The position numbers and the translations under genes were made by a program. From Pseudomonas sp. PB120 (lineage in GTDB: Bacteria > Pseudomonadota > Gammaproteobacteria > Pseudomonadales > Pseudomonadaceae), in NCBI RefSeq assembly GCF_009761815.1, contig NZ_RWIN01000149.1:1-64000 (forward strand): 64,000 nucleotides of DNA, read 5' to 3'. Position 1 is the first letter of the stretch, and each line of letters starts with the position of its first letter. Positions 35,400-43,325 of this stretch are shown here, in pieces. A model generated the notes under the pieces. The model saw only the letters and a list, made by a program, of their open reading frames with translations, was not told the DNA's origin and searched no databases.

Positions 35400-37808
35400 T
35401 TATTCCGACAGCTTGTACGCCATCACGTAGTCACCTTGTTGGGTGCCCAGTGAACCGTGACCGCCCGCAACGACCAGCACGTATTGCTTGCCGTCCTTGC
35501 CGGTGTAGGTCATCGGCGTGGTTTGCGCGCCGGCCGGCAGGCGACCTTCCCACAACTGCTTGCCGTTTTTCATGTCATAGGCGCGCAGGAACTGGTCAAG
35601 GGTGCCGCTCAGGAAGCCAACGCCACCGGCGGTGGTGAAAGTGCCGCCCAGGCTAGGCACGCCCATGCTCAGCGGGATCGGAACCGGCGAGCTGTCGCGC
35701 ACGGTGCCGTTCTTGTGCTTCCAGAGGATTTTGGCCGTGGTCAGGTCGACCGCTGCCACATAACCCCACGCGGGCGCCTGGCACGGCAGGCCCATTGGCG
35801 ACAGCAGTGCTTCGAGGACCACGCCGTACGGCGCGCCTTTGTTGGGTTGTACGCCCTCGGTTTCGCTTTTACGCGGGCCTTGGGCGGCGATTTCAGCGGC
35901 CGGGATCAGCTTCGATTTGAACGCCATGTAGTCCGGGTTCATGAAAGCAATCTGACGCACCGGGTCAACCGAGATACCACCCCAGTCGAACACGCCGAAG
36001 TTGCCGGGATAAACGATCGAACCTTGCAGCGACGGCGGCGTGAACGGGCCGTCGTAGCGCAGGGATTTGAAGTCGATCCGGCAGATCAGTTGGTCAAACG
36101 GCGTCACGCCCCACATGTCGCGCTCTTGCAGCGGCGGCGGCATCAGGTTCAGGTCGGACTTCGGTTGGGTCGGCGACGTGTGATCACCGGCGACCGCGCC
36201 TTGCGGCACCGGCACTTCGTTGATCGGCACAATTGCTTTGCCGGTGCTGCGGTCCAGCACGTAGATGCTGCCTTGCTTGGTGGACGCAAGCACCGCTTGT
36301 TTCACGCCATCAGCGGTTTTCAGGTCCATCAAGGTTGGCTGGCCACCGACGTCCATGTCCCACAGGTCATGGTGGGTGAACTGGAAGTGCCAGCGCACTT
36401 TACCGGTGGCGATGTCCAGCGCGGTCAGGCCGGCGGCGTGCAGTTCCGATTCCGGAGTGCGAGCGCCACCGAACTGGTCCGGCGTCTGGTTGCCCATCGG
36501 CAGGTAGAGCATGCCGAGTTTTTCGTCGACGGCGAACAGGGACCACATGTTCGGCGAGTTGCGGGTGTAGACCTTGCCTTCGGCAATCGGCGTGGTGTCG
36601 TCCGGATTGCCGCTGTCCCAGTTCCACACCAGTTTGCCAGTGTGCACGTCGAACGCGCGGATCACGCCGCTCGGCTCGTCGGTGGAGACGTTATCGGTGA
36701 CGTGGCCGCCAATCACGACCAGGTCCTTGGTGACTGCTGGTGGCGAGGTGGAGTAGTAACCGCCGGCGGTGAAGCCGCCGATGTTGGCGCTCAGGTCGAT
36801 CTGGCCTTTGTCGCCGAAGTCTTCGCACATTTTGCCGGTGTCGGCGTTCAGGGCGATCAGACGGGTGTCGGCGGTCGGCAAGAGGATGCGGCGCGGGCAG
36901 GCGTTGGCAGGGGCCGGGCTGGCGCTGCCTGTCGGGCTCTGCTCGGACGCGTAGGCGGCGTCATCGTGATACGACACGCCACGGCAGGTCATGTGTGCCC
37001 AACCCTTGAAGTTCGCCGCTTTTTGCGTGGAGAGCTTCGGGTCGAAACGCCAGATTTCCTTGCCGGTGTCCGGGTCCAGCGCGATCACCTGGCTGTGCGG
37101 CGTGCACACGTACAGCATGCCGTTGACTTTCAGCGGGGTGTTTTCAGCGGTGGTTTCGCCCGGATCGTTAGGGCCGGGAAGGTCGCCAGTGCGAAAGGTC
37201 CAGGCCGGAACCAGCTTGTGCACGTTCTGAGGGGTAATTTGCGCCAGTGGCGAGTAACGGTCGCCATGGGCGCTGCGGCCGTAGGAATTCCAGTCACCGT
37301 CCGGCATGGCCGGGGCGGTGTTGGTCATGCCCGGCACGCTGTCGCGATCCAGCTGGCCTTTGATTTCACCGGGGTTGGTGAACTGGCTGGCCAATGCCGC
37401 CACGCCCGCCAGGACCACCGCGATGCTCAGGGCGCCGGTGCCTGTTTGTGCCGGGCCGTCGCGCAGCAACGGACGACGGAACCACGGCAGCAGCATGACG
37501 ATGCCCAGCGCAAACAGCAGCGCCAGACGTGGCACCAGTTGCCACCAGTCGAGGCCGACTTCCCACAAGGCCCACACGGTACTGGCGAACAGCACCAGCG
37601 CGTAAAGGCCCAAGGCAGCGCGGCGCGCGGCAATCAGCAACGCGCCGGTCACGGCCAGGCCGATACCGGCCAGCAGGTAATACAGCGAGCCGCCGAGCAT
37701 CAGCAGCTTGATCCCGCCTGCCAGCATGGCCAGGCCCATTAGTAGAAGCAGAATGCCGAGCAGGGTCGGCAATAGACGGCTTCGACTCAAAGCACCATCA
37801 GTGCTCAT
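35400..37808 (-). CDS. gcd: Membrane-bound PQQ glucose dehydrogenase
   Basis: An 802-residue quinoprotein oxidising glucose to gluconolactone in the periplasm and passing electrons to ubiquinone. Five N-terminal membrane helices (about 10-145), then the eight-bladed PQQ propeller with tryptophan-docking repeats (DGDWNSYGRSAHGDRYSPLAQI, GKVRWHFQF, AKILWKHKNG). Typical motifs are TGNQTPDQFGG-like and VAGGHGSLGTQQGDYV at the end. No pqq genes in the window. The neighbouring oprB gene supplies the sugar-entry porin, so the pair forms a glucose-uptake/oxidation locus; gluconic acid output underlies phosphate solubilisation in related strains. Confidence 0.97.
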   Translation of the reverse strand: MSTDGALSRSRLLPTLLGILLLLMGLAMLAGGIKLLMLGGSLYYLLAGIGLAVTGALLIAARRAALGLYALVLFASTVWALWEVGLDWWQLVPRLALLFALGIVMLLPWFRRPLLRDGPAQTGTGALSIAVVLAGVAALASQFTNPGEIKGQLDRDSVPGMTNTAPAMPDGDWNSYGRSAHGDRYSPLAQITPQNVHKLVPAWTFRTGDLPGPNDPGETTAENTPLKVNGMLYVCTPHSQVIALDPDTGKEIWRFDPKLSTQKAANFKGWAHMTCRGVSYHDDAAYASEQSPTGSASPAPANACPRRILLPTADTRLIALNADTGKMCEDFGDKGQIDLSANIGGFTAGGYYSTSPPAVTKDLVVIGGHVTDNVSTDEPSGVIRAFDVHTGKLVWNWDSGNPDDTTPIAEGKVYTRNSPNMWSLFAVDEKLGMLYLPMGNQTPDQFGGARTPESELHAAGLTALDIATGKVRWHFQFTHHDLWDMDVGGQPTLMDLKTADGVKQAVLASTKQGSIYVLDRSTGKAIVPINEVPVPQGAVAGDHTSPTQPKSDLNLMPPPLQERDMWGVTPFDQLICRIDFKSLRYDGPFTPPSLQGSIVYPGNFGVFDWGGISVDPVRQIAFMNPDYMAFKSKLIPAAEIAAQGPRKSETEGVQPNKGAPYGVVLEALLSPMGLPCQAPAWGYVAAVDLTTAKILWKHKNGTVRDSSPVPIPLSMGVPSLGGTFTTAGGVGFLSGTLDQFLRAYDMKNGKQLWEGRLPAGAQTTPMTYTGKDGKQYVLVVAGGHGSLGTQQGDYVMAYKLSE

Positions 37809-37889
37809 AGTGTGGTTCTCCGTGACGTTTCAAGTAGTCCCGCGCAAGTTCACTGTAGATGACGATCCGGCGCAGGCATGGTTCAGTTT

Positions 37890-37990
37890 TGTAGGAGCGA
37901 GCTTGCTCGCGAAAAAATCGGGAAACGCTGCGGGGTGACAGGTTTGCAGCGTTATCGTTGACGTTCATCGCGAGCGAGCTCGCTCCTACA
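37890..37990. repeat. REPIN-like doublet (GGAGCGAGC family)
   Basis: Arms TGTAGGAGCGAGC and GCTCGCTCCTACA around a 50-60-base spacer between gcd and oprB. Confidence 0.92.
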
Positions 37991-38007
37991 GGTTTTTTTG
38001 GTATGGG

Positions 38008-39390
38008 TCAGAACGATGACTGGACCTTGATCCCGCCAATCAGCGCGTCATCGACGTCATCCACGCCACCGGGGTGGCGGATGTATTGCAGGTTCGGACG
38101 CACAGTCAGCCAGTGGGTGACGTGCACGCCGTAATAGAGTTCGGCGCTGTATTCGGTGTCCTGCGGTGGCAAAAAGGCCGGGTCATCGAAGTCGTAGACC
38201 GCACGGGCCTGATTGCTCGCCTCGGCATTTTTGCGATAGGCCGGGTTGACGTGCACCCGGGCCATGGCGAAACCGATGTCGTCACGGGCGCGGGCATCGA
38301 ACAGGCCTTTGTAGACGACACCGGCCTGTACATAGTTGTCGATGGCGTTGGTTTTCTTGTCGTGCATCGTGCCGTTGGCGAACACGCTCAAGCCGCGAGA
38401 GTTGTCGCTGGCGCGGCTGGTGAGTTGCTGCTGGATACCGAGCCACACGCCATGCTTGCTCGATGCGCTGCGGTAAGCCTCGCCGCTCAGGGCTGCGGGC
38501 TGACCGTGGCTATCCTTGTAGACATCGGTGGCGTTGGCGCTGCTGTAGTAATAACCAGCGCGGTATTCACCGGGCAGGCCATTGAGCTTCGGCGTCCAGA
38601 CCAGTTCTACCGGCAGGATCGCGCCTTGGGTGCCGCTGCCGCTGAGCTTGAAGCCATTGCCGCGATCCAGGTTCGACGGGTTCTGCTCGTAAGCGCCCAC
38701 TTGCGCGTACAACTCCGGCGTCAGGTGATACTTGACCCGCAACGCCCACTGGCTGACCGGCCAGTTGTACCAGATGCCACCGACCCAGTTGCCGACCTGG
38801 GAGCCGCAGAACGCCAGGTTCTGGAAGTCGCAGGGGAAACTGTTGAAGTCTTCGCCTTCGCCGAAACGGCCGGCCTTGATGTCGAGCTTCTGGTCGAAGA
38901 ATTTCTGCTGGTACCACATCTGCGTCAGACGCCAGGTCTGCCCGCGCCCCCAGACTTCCTGAGCCGAGGTAAAACCGCCGACGCGCGGATCGTTGATCCG
39001 GTCGTTGCTGATGTTGTTGCCGTTGCGCTCGGTGATGGTCAGCTGAAATTCGGCCGCGTCCCAGCCCAGAATCCTCTGCAAGTCGAGGTGCGCGCCGAGG
39101 CCGAACTGATCGCTGTAGCGCGCGGTGCGGTCATGGTCGTAGCCGCCGTGCAGATTGCTGCCCATTTCACCGGTGTAATCGACTTTGAAGTCGTAGCCTT
39201 TTTCCGCAAGCTCAGTGCGAGTGCCGTTCCAGTCGCCGAGCATCCACGGGGAATCGCTATCGAAGGCCGGAGCGGCCTGGGTGCAGGAGGCGAGGCCCAG
39301 AGCGGTGAAGCCACCGATAAGACTAAGGGCTTTTCGCTGGGAGACAGGCGCACAGACAGCGCTATCTCGCAAAAATTGAACATAAGGCAT
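38008..39390 (-). CDS. oprB: Carbohydrate-selective porin OprB
   Basis: A 460-residue outer-membrane porin of the OprB family (glucose entry). Signal peptide ends near ASCTQA; the mature part begins with the family block PWMLGDWNGTRTELAEKGYDF and ends in Phe (KVQSSF) as expected for a beta-barrel. Motifs SNLHGGYDHDRTARYSDQ and YYGVHVTHWLTVRPNLQYI are typical. The start is uncertain: ATG at 39390 chosen, a TTG at 39432 is possible. Transcribed toward gcd with a REPIN between. Confidence 0.92.
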   Translation of the reverse strand: MPYVQFLRDSAVCAPVSQRKALSLIGGFTALGLASCTQAAPAFDSDSPWMLGDWNGTRTELAEKGYDFKVDYTGEMGSNLHGGYDHDRTARYSDQFGLGAHLDLQRILGWDAAEFQLTITERNGNNISNDRINDPRVGGFTSAQEVWGRGQTWRLTQMWYQQKFFDQKLDIKAGRFGEGEDFNSFPCDFQNLAFCGSQVGNWVGGIWYNWPVSQWALRVKYHLTPELYAQVGAYEQNPSNLDRGNGFKLSGSGTQGAILPVELVWTPKLNGLPGEYRAGYYYSSANATDVYKDSHGQPAALSGEAYRSASSKHGVWLGIQQQLTSRASDNSRGLSVFANGTMHDKKTNAIDNYVQAGVVYKGLFDARARDDIGFAMARVHVNPAYRKNAEASNQARAVYDFDDPAFLPPQDTEYSAELYYGVHVTHWLTVRPNLQYIRHPGGVDDVDDALIGGIKVQSSF

Positions 39391-39796
39391 AGAGGAGAAG
39401 TTCTTGATCTTTTTCTGGGAAGTGAGGAGCAAAGCGTTTAGCGGAAGCGTTTCAGCAGGTTTCGGGCGTAAGGATAATGTTCTGTTACAAATAGAGAAAG
39501 ACCTTTTGCCGAGATGAATTTTTGTTGATTCGGTAACAGTCAGCGCGCAATTCCTTACACACCGACGTCCCTTGTAGGAGCGAGCCTGCTCGCGATGGAC
39601 GTCAGCAGAACGCTTTCATCCAGACAGCCCGCGTAATCGTTGTCGTCCATCGCGAGCAGGCTCGCTCCTACAGGGGATGTGTGTAGGTGGTTGCTTTCGC
39701 CTACATTCAACAGATAGCGCACGGAGCCCTTCCACCGGCTTTCACCCTCGGCTAAGGTGCGCGCCTTTCCAATCTTTCAACGCTTGAAGGCCCGGC
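39391..39796. other. Intergenic region oprB / VF530 gene
   Basis: About 400 bases: the oprB promoter region (AT-rich, 39430-39550), a REPIN at 39573-39672, and the upstream region of the next gene. No other gene seen. Confidence 0.6.
39573..39672. repeat. REPIN-like doublet (GGAGCGAGC family)
   Basis: TGTAGGAGCGAGCCTGCTCG and its complement face each other across about 60 bases, between divergent oprB and the VF530 gene. Confidence 0.92.
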
Positions 39797-40027
39797 ATGA
39801 CCGAACAGAACAACAACCCGCTGCACGGCGTGACGCTGGAGCAGATCCTCAACGCCCTGGTTGAGCATTACGAATGGGCGGGGCTGGCCGAGCGCATTGA
39901 TATCCGCTGCTTCAAGAGTGACCCGAGCATCAAGTCGAGCCTGACGTTTTTGCGCAAGACGCCCTGGGCGCGGGAGAAGGTCGAGCGCTTGTACGTGAAG
40001 TTGATGCGCACCAAGCGACCGCTCTGA
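39797..40027 (+). CDS. VF530-family small DNA-binding protein (DUF2132)
   Basis: A 76-residue protein of the VF530/DUF2132 family, a small helical fold described as DNA-binding. The motifs NPLHGVTLEQILNALVEHY and KSSLTFLRKTPWAREKVE are characteristic and the length is standard. It ends 2 bases before the next gene, so the two are likely cotranscribed. Cellular role unknown. Confidence 0.88.
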   Translation: MTEQNNNPLHGVTLEQILNALVEHYEWAGLAERIDIRCFKSDPSIKSSLTFLRKTPWAREKVERLYVKLMRTKRPL

Positions 40028-40029
40028 AC

Positions 40030-40683
40030 ATGGTCGCCCACGTGGCACCGGCATTTGCCGCACGGCCTGTTTTTGTTGCCGTGGCGGCAGTGTCGGGCTG
40101 GGCCGGGCTGGCCATTCAGATGTACCTGATTCTCTACTCGCGCTGGAGCCTGGAAGCCAGCCTGCTCGGCGGGTTGATAAGCTTCTTCAGCTATTTCACG
40201 GTGCTGACCAACACGCTGGTCGCCACCGTTTTGACCTGCGAGTGGACGTCTCGGGAATCGGCGGCGCGGCGCTGGTTTTTACAACCGTGGGTGGGCAGTG
40301 GAGTTGCCGTGAGCATCGCGGTGGTCGGCCTCGCGTACAACGTCCTGTTGCGCCATCTGTGGCATCCAGAAGGCTGGCAGTTCCTGGCCGACGAACTGCT
40401 GCATGACATCATGCCGCTGCTGTTCCTGGTCTATTGGTGGTTCTGCGTCCCCAAAGGCACGCTGCGCCTCGGGCACATCGGGTTGTGGGTGTTTTATCCG
40501 CTGGTGTACTTCGCGTACGCGTTATGGCGCGGGCATCTGCTGGCGGTTTATCCGTACCCGTTCATTGATGTCGACAGGCTGGGTTATCCACAGGTGTTTT
40601 TGAATGCGGGCGGGTTGTTGGCGGGGTTTGTGGTGATTGCGCTGTTGCTGATCGGACTGGATCGGTGGCGGGCCCGGACATGA
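40030..40683 (+). CDS. Pr6Pr-family (FAR-17a/AIG1-like) membrane protein
   Basis: A 217-residue protein with six predicted helices. The block FFSYFTVLTNTLVA (about 52-65) and HDIMPLLFLVYWWF (about 125-138) are signatures of the Pr6Pr/FAR-17a family; animal relatives (AIG1/ADTRP) hydrolyse fatty-acid esters of hydroxy fatty acids using a Thr and a His, both available here in TVLTNT and LHDIMP. Whether the bacterial protein does this is unknown. Follows the VF530 gene by 2 bases. Confidence 0.83.
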   Translation: MVAHVAPAFAARPVFVAVAAVSGWAGLAIQMYLILYSRWSLEASLLGGLISFFSYFTVLTNTLVATVLTCEWTSRESAARRWFLQPWVGSGVAVSIAVVGLAYNVLLRHLWHPEGWQFLADELLHDIMPLLFLVYWWFCVPKGTLRLGHIGLWVFYPLVYFAYALWRGHLLAVYPYPFIDVDRLGYPQVFLNAGGLLAGFVVIALLLIGLDRWRART

Positions 40684-40727
40684 AGGCCAATTTCAAAAGT
40701 ACGCGCATTTGTGGCAGGCGGCATTTT

Positions 40728-40860
40728 TGTGGCGAGGGAGCTTGCTCCCGCTCGGCTGCGAAGCAGTCGTAAAACCTGCAAACGTGAAATGCCTGGTGAA
40801 ACACATTTGCAGGTTTTGGCACTGCTGCGCAGCGCAACGGGAGCAAGGTCCCTCGCCACC
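40728..40860. repeat. REP doublet (GGGAGCTTGCTCCC family)
   Basis: An inverted doublet with TGTGGCGAGGGAGCTTGC at the left and a slightly diverged right arm (GGTCCCTCGCCAC) between convergent genes. Confidence 0.88.
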
Positions 40861-40876
40861 ATGAAAGACTCGCGGC

Positions 40877-41662
40877 TTATTCCTCGTCGCTGTCATCCAG
40901 ACGCCAGTAGCCAACAGCTTTGACGAACGTGTCATTCAACCCATGTTCATCAAGCAACACCCGGCGGATCTGCCGCGACACTTTGGTTTCCGTCGCGACC
41001 CACGCATACAGATCGCCGCTCGGCACCTGCAGTTGCTTCACGGTGGTCAGCAAGTTGTCTTTGCCCCCTTCGCGCAAGACCCAGATCACGTTGACCTGCG
41101 CGGCGCTCTCCAGGCGCTGCTGCTCGGCACCGTTCTCCACTTCCACAATCACCAGTGCACGACGGTTGGCCGCCAGGCCTTCGAGGCGACGGGCGATGGC
41201 GGGCAGGGCGGTTTCGTCGCCAATCAGCAGGTAACTGTCGAACATGTCTGGCACGATCATCGAGCCCCGCGGCCCGCCGATGTGCAGGAACTGGCCGGGG
41301 CTGGCCTGTTCGGCCCAGGTCGCGGCAGGGCCGTCGCCGTGCAGTACGAAGTCGATGTCCAGTTCCAGCGTGTCGAGGTCGTAACGACGTGGCGTGTAGT
41401 CGCGCATCGCCGGCATCGGCCCGTTGTCTTTGCCGGCCCCGAGCACCAGGGTCTCCAGCGCCGTCTGTTCCGCCGCGTTTTGCGGGAAGAACAGCTTCAC
41501 ATGGTCGTCCGTGCCCAGGCTGATGAAACCGGCCAGCTCCGGCCCGCCGAGGGTGATGCGGCGCATTCTCGGCGTCAGGTCGACCACGCGCAGGACTTCC
41601 AGGCGACGACGTTTGATTTCATGCATGACACGGTGAATGGTGTTTTCGATCACTGCAGTCAT
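40877..41662 (-). CDS. Siderophore-interacting FAD protein (ferric reductase, YqjH/ViuB type)
   Basis: A 261-residue NAD(P)H-dependent ferric-siderophore reductase family protein. An N-terminal FAD domain with MRDYTPRRYD (the RxYT flavin motif) and HGDGPAATWAEQASPGQFLHIGGPRG, then an NAD(P)-binding SIP domain (LLIGDETALPAIARRLE). It releases iron from siderophores in the cytoplasm. It overlaps the upstream PadR gene by 4 bp, so regulator and reductase are translated together. Closest familiar pair: E. coli YqjI/YqjH, which are divergent rather than cotranscribed. Confidence 0.9.
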   Translation of the reverse strand: MTAVIENTIHRVMHEIKRRRLEVLRVVDLTPRMRRITLGGPELAGFISLGTDDHVKLFFPQNAAEQTALETLVLGAGKDNGPMPAMRDYTPRRYDLDTLELDIDFVLHGDGPAATWAEQASPGQFLHIGGPRGSMIVPDMFDSYLLIGDETALPAIARRLEGLAANRRALVIVEVENGAEQQRLESAAQVNVIWVLREGGKDNLLTTVKQLQVPSGDLYAWVATETKVSRQIRRVLLDEHGLNDTFVKAVGYWRLDDSDEE

Positions 41663-42237
41663 TCGGCTTTCTCCTGAGCGGGTTGAACGGCGGTGCCGTC
41701 GACAATGGCTTTGGCGGTGTCATTGAGCAGGTTGCGCACGCGCAGGATTTCTTCCGGGCTCCAGCGGCCGTGGTGCATCTGCAAGGCGTGGCGCAAGTTG
41801 TGCACCGCTTCGTGGATCTCGGCCGGGCGGTCATGGCCGCGCAATGACCGCTTGCTGACCTCGATGCGCATCCGCACGCCGTCCAGTGCAATCGCTTGCT
41901 CAGTCAATGACAGACGTCCGGCGTCGGTCACGCTGTAGCGTTTTTTGCCGCCCTCGGCGTCGCCCAGAATCATTTCGCTTTCTTCAAGAAAGGTCAGGGT
42001 CGGGTAGATCACGCCGGGGCTGGGGCTGTACGCGCCGTCGAACATGCTTTCGATCTGGCGGATCAGGTCATAGCCGTGGCAAGGCTGTTCGGCGATCAGC
42101 GCCAGCAACAGCAGTTTGAGGTCGCCGGGGGCGAAGACCCGAGGGCCGCGGCCGCCGCGCTCACGACCGGGACCAGGGCGTTTCTCGAAGCCGTCGCGGC
42201 CGTCGCTGTGTTCTCGATGGGAATGATGGTCTCTCAT
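41659..42237 (-). CDS. PadR-family transcriptional regulator (YqjI-like)
   Basis: A 192-residue regulator. Residues 1-34 are a His/Arg/Gly-rich metal-binding-like arm (MRDHHSHREHSDGRDG), followed by the PadR winged helix (about 36-110, LLLALIAEQPCHGYDLIRQIE and SPSPGVIYPTLTFLEES) and a C-terminal dimer helix. The His-rich arm is shared with E. coli YqjI, a nickel/iron-responsive repressor, though YqjI has more Cys. It likely represses its own operon through the palindrome at 42271-42284. Confidence 0.9.
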   Translation of the reverse strand: MRDHHSHREHSDGRDGFEKRPGPGRERGGRGPRVFAPGDLKLLLLALIAEQPCHGYDLIRQIESMFDGAYSPSPGVIYPTLTFLEESEMILGDAEGGKKRYSVTDAGRLSLTEQAIALDGVRMRIEVSKRSLRGHDRPAEIHEAVHNLRHALQMHHGRWSPEEILRVRNLLNDTAKAIVDGTAVQPAQEKAE

Positions 42238-42270
42238 TTGTGCTTCTCTCTGTCGTATTTAGATACAACG

Positions 42271-42284
42271 TAAGATATATCTTA
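42271..42284. promoter_or_regulatory. 14-bp perfect palindrome, candidate PadR operator
   Basis: TAAGATATATCTTA lies 34 bases upstream of the padR-type start codon. A second, imperfect palindrome GTATTTAGATAC is at 42256-42267. The sequence resembles the TATATCTT-type operators known for YqjI. Confidence 0.6.
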
Positions 42285-42723
42285 AGATTGCGCAAGCGTG
42301 CTGGACCAACGGTCGCCCCGAGGTCGGCAGGCCCTGACGGCCCAGAAACAGGAGGTGCTTATTTAGAGTAATTAAACTAATGTAAGTATTGATAGGCTAA
42401 TCAATCGTTATGAATAGGTATAAGTAGTATCGGTCTGACAGAAGTTATTATGTGGTTGCCTGTATGGTTTTTAAGTTGATTCTGTCGGTAGTACTTTTCT
42501 GACATCCGCAAAATGAAAATTTCGCTTTTAAAGTATTTTTCCTCATGCCTGTGGGCTGTTTTAACTACAAGTTCTTCGGAGCTTTCGTACTTACTTTATC
42601 GGGATATTGGTTGATTATTCTTCGGCGTTGGAAGTTGGGCCAAATAGCCATTATTCGTAACGGGTAATCGCGCCTTTGAACCCTTCCACGATTCAATCCC
42701 ATGAATAAAACAGGTACTGGATA
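42285..42723. other. AT-rich upstream region of the fimbrial operon
   Basis: About 440 bases without a gene. It is markedly AT-rich from 42360 on and holds a short inverted repeat ATTGAT-6-ATCAAT at 42388-42405. It most likely contains the fimbrial promoter and regulator sites. Confidence 0.55.
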
Positions 42724-43218
42724 ATGTTCAAACAGTTTGCAATCGCCGTTCCGATGACCCTCCTGGCCCTGAGCGCTTCGATGGCGTTCGCTGCAGAAGA
42801 ATCGCGATCCTCGATCAACATCACCGCGAATATTCCGAGCAAGGTCTTTCACGCCCAACCTGTAAACCCGGACTTCGGTAAAGACGAAAAAATGCAGTAT
42901 GTCCTCGGCTCCGGCAACCTGACAGACGTCGCCGGCATGTACGACATCCAGCACACCAACGGTTCTGTAGGTGCTTACGTCGAAGGCGGCCCGCAACCGT
43001 TGTTCAACGGTAACGCGACGCAAAACATCCCGTTGACGTACAGCTTCAACGGCACAGTATTGACCGGTGTGAGCCAGGAAGTGGTCGGCGACACCGAATC
43101 CAATGGCGGCATGCGTGCCGAACTGCGAATCTCCGCCGCAAAACCCACCGCGACCCAGGTCGGCCTGTACGCCGCCAACCCGGTTGTGATCTTCGATGCG
43201 ATCCCGCGTATCCCGTAA
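42724..43218 (+). CDS. Major fimbrial subunit, CS1/alpha type
   Basis: A 164-residue pilin of the CS1/CFA-I/cable-pilus class. Signal peptide to SMAFA, then a mature chain with the family N-terminus ITANIPSKVF and the block GSVGAYVEGGPQPLFNG. No Cys in the mature chain, as in this class. First gene of the operon and followed by a strong hairpin before the usher gene, which suits a highly expressed major subunit. Confidence 0.9.
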   Translation: MFKQFAIAVPMTLLALSASMAFAAEESRSSINITANIPSKVFHAQPVNPDFGKDEKMQYVLGSGNLTDVAGMYDIQHTNGSVGAYVEGGPQPLFNGNATQNIPLTYSFNGTVLTGVSQEVVGDTESNGGMRAELRISAAKPTATQVGLYAANPVVIFDAIPRIP

Positions 43219-43258
43219 CAGGTCATGAACTAAGGCCAGTCCTTACTTGATTGCCTGA

Positions 43259-43292
43259 CCGATCGGCAGATGAACTTTTATCTGTCGATCGG
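43259..43292 (+). terminator. Intra-operon hairpin between pilin and usher genes
   Basis: A 13-bp stem CCGATCGGCAGAT / ATCTGTCGATCGG (12 Watson-Crick pairs plus one G-U) around GAACTTTT, without a long T run. Position after the major pilin gene fits partial termination or 3'-end protection that raises the pilin/usher ratio. Confidence 0.7.
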
Positions 43293-43325
43293 CTTTACCG
43301 TATTTATCCACAGAGTATTTCGTTC

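Noticed and set aside
35457..37742. 761-codon plus-strand frame opposite gcd
   Set aside because: Antisense shadow of gcd; low-complexity Arg/His/Val composition and no RBS.
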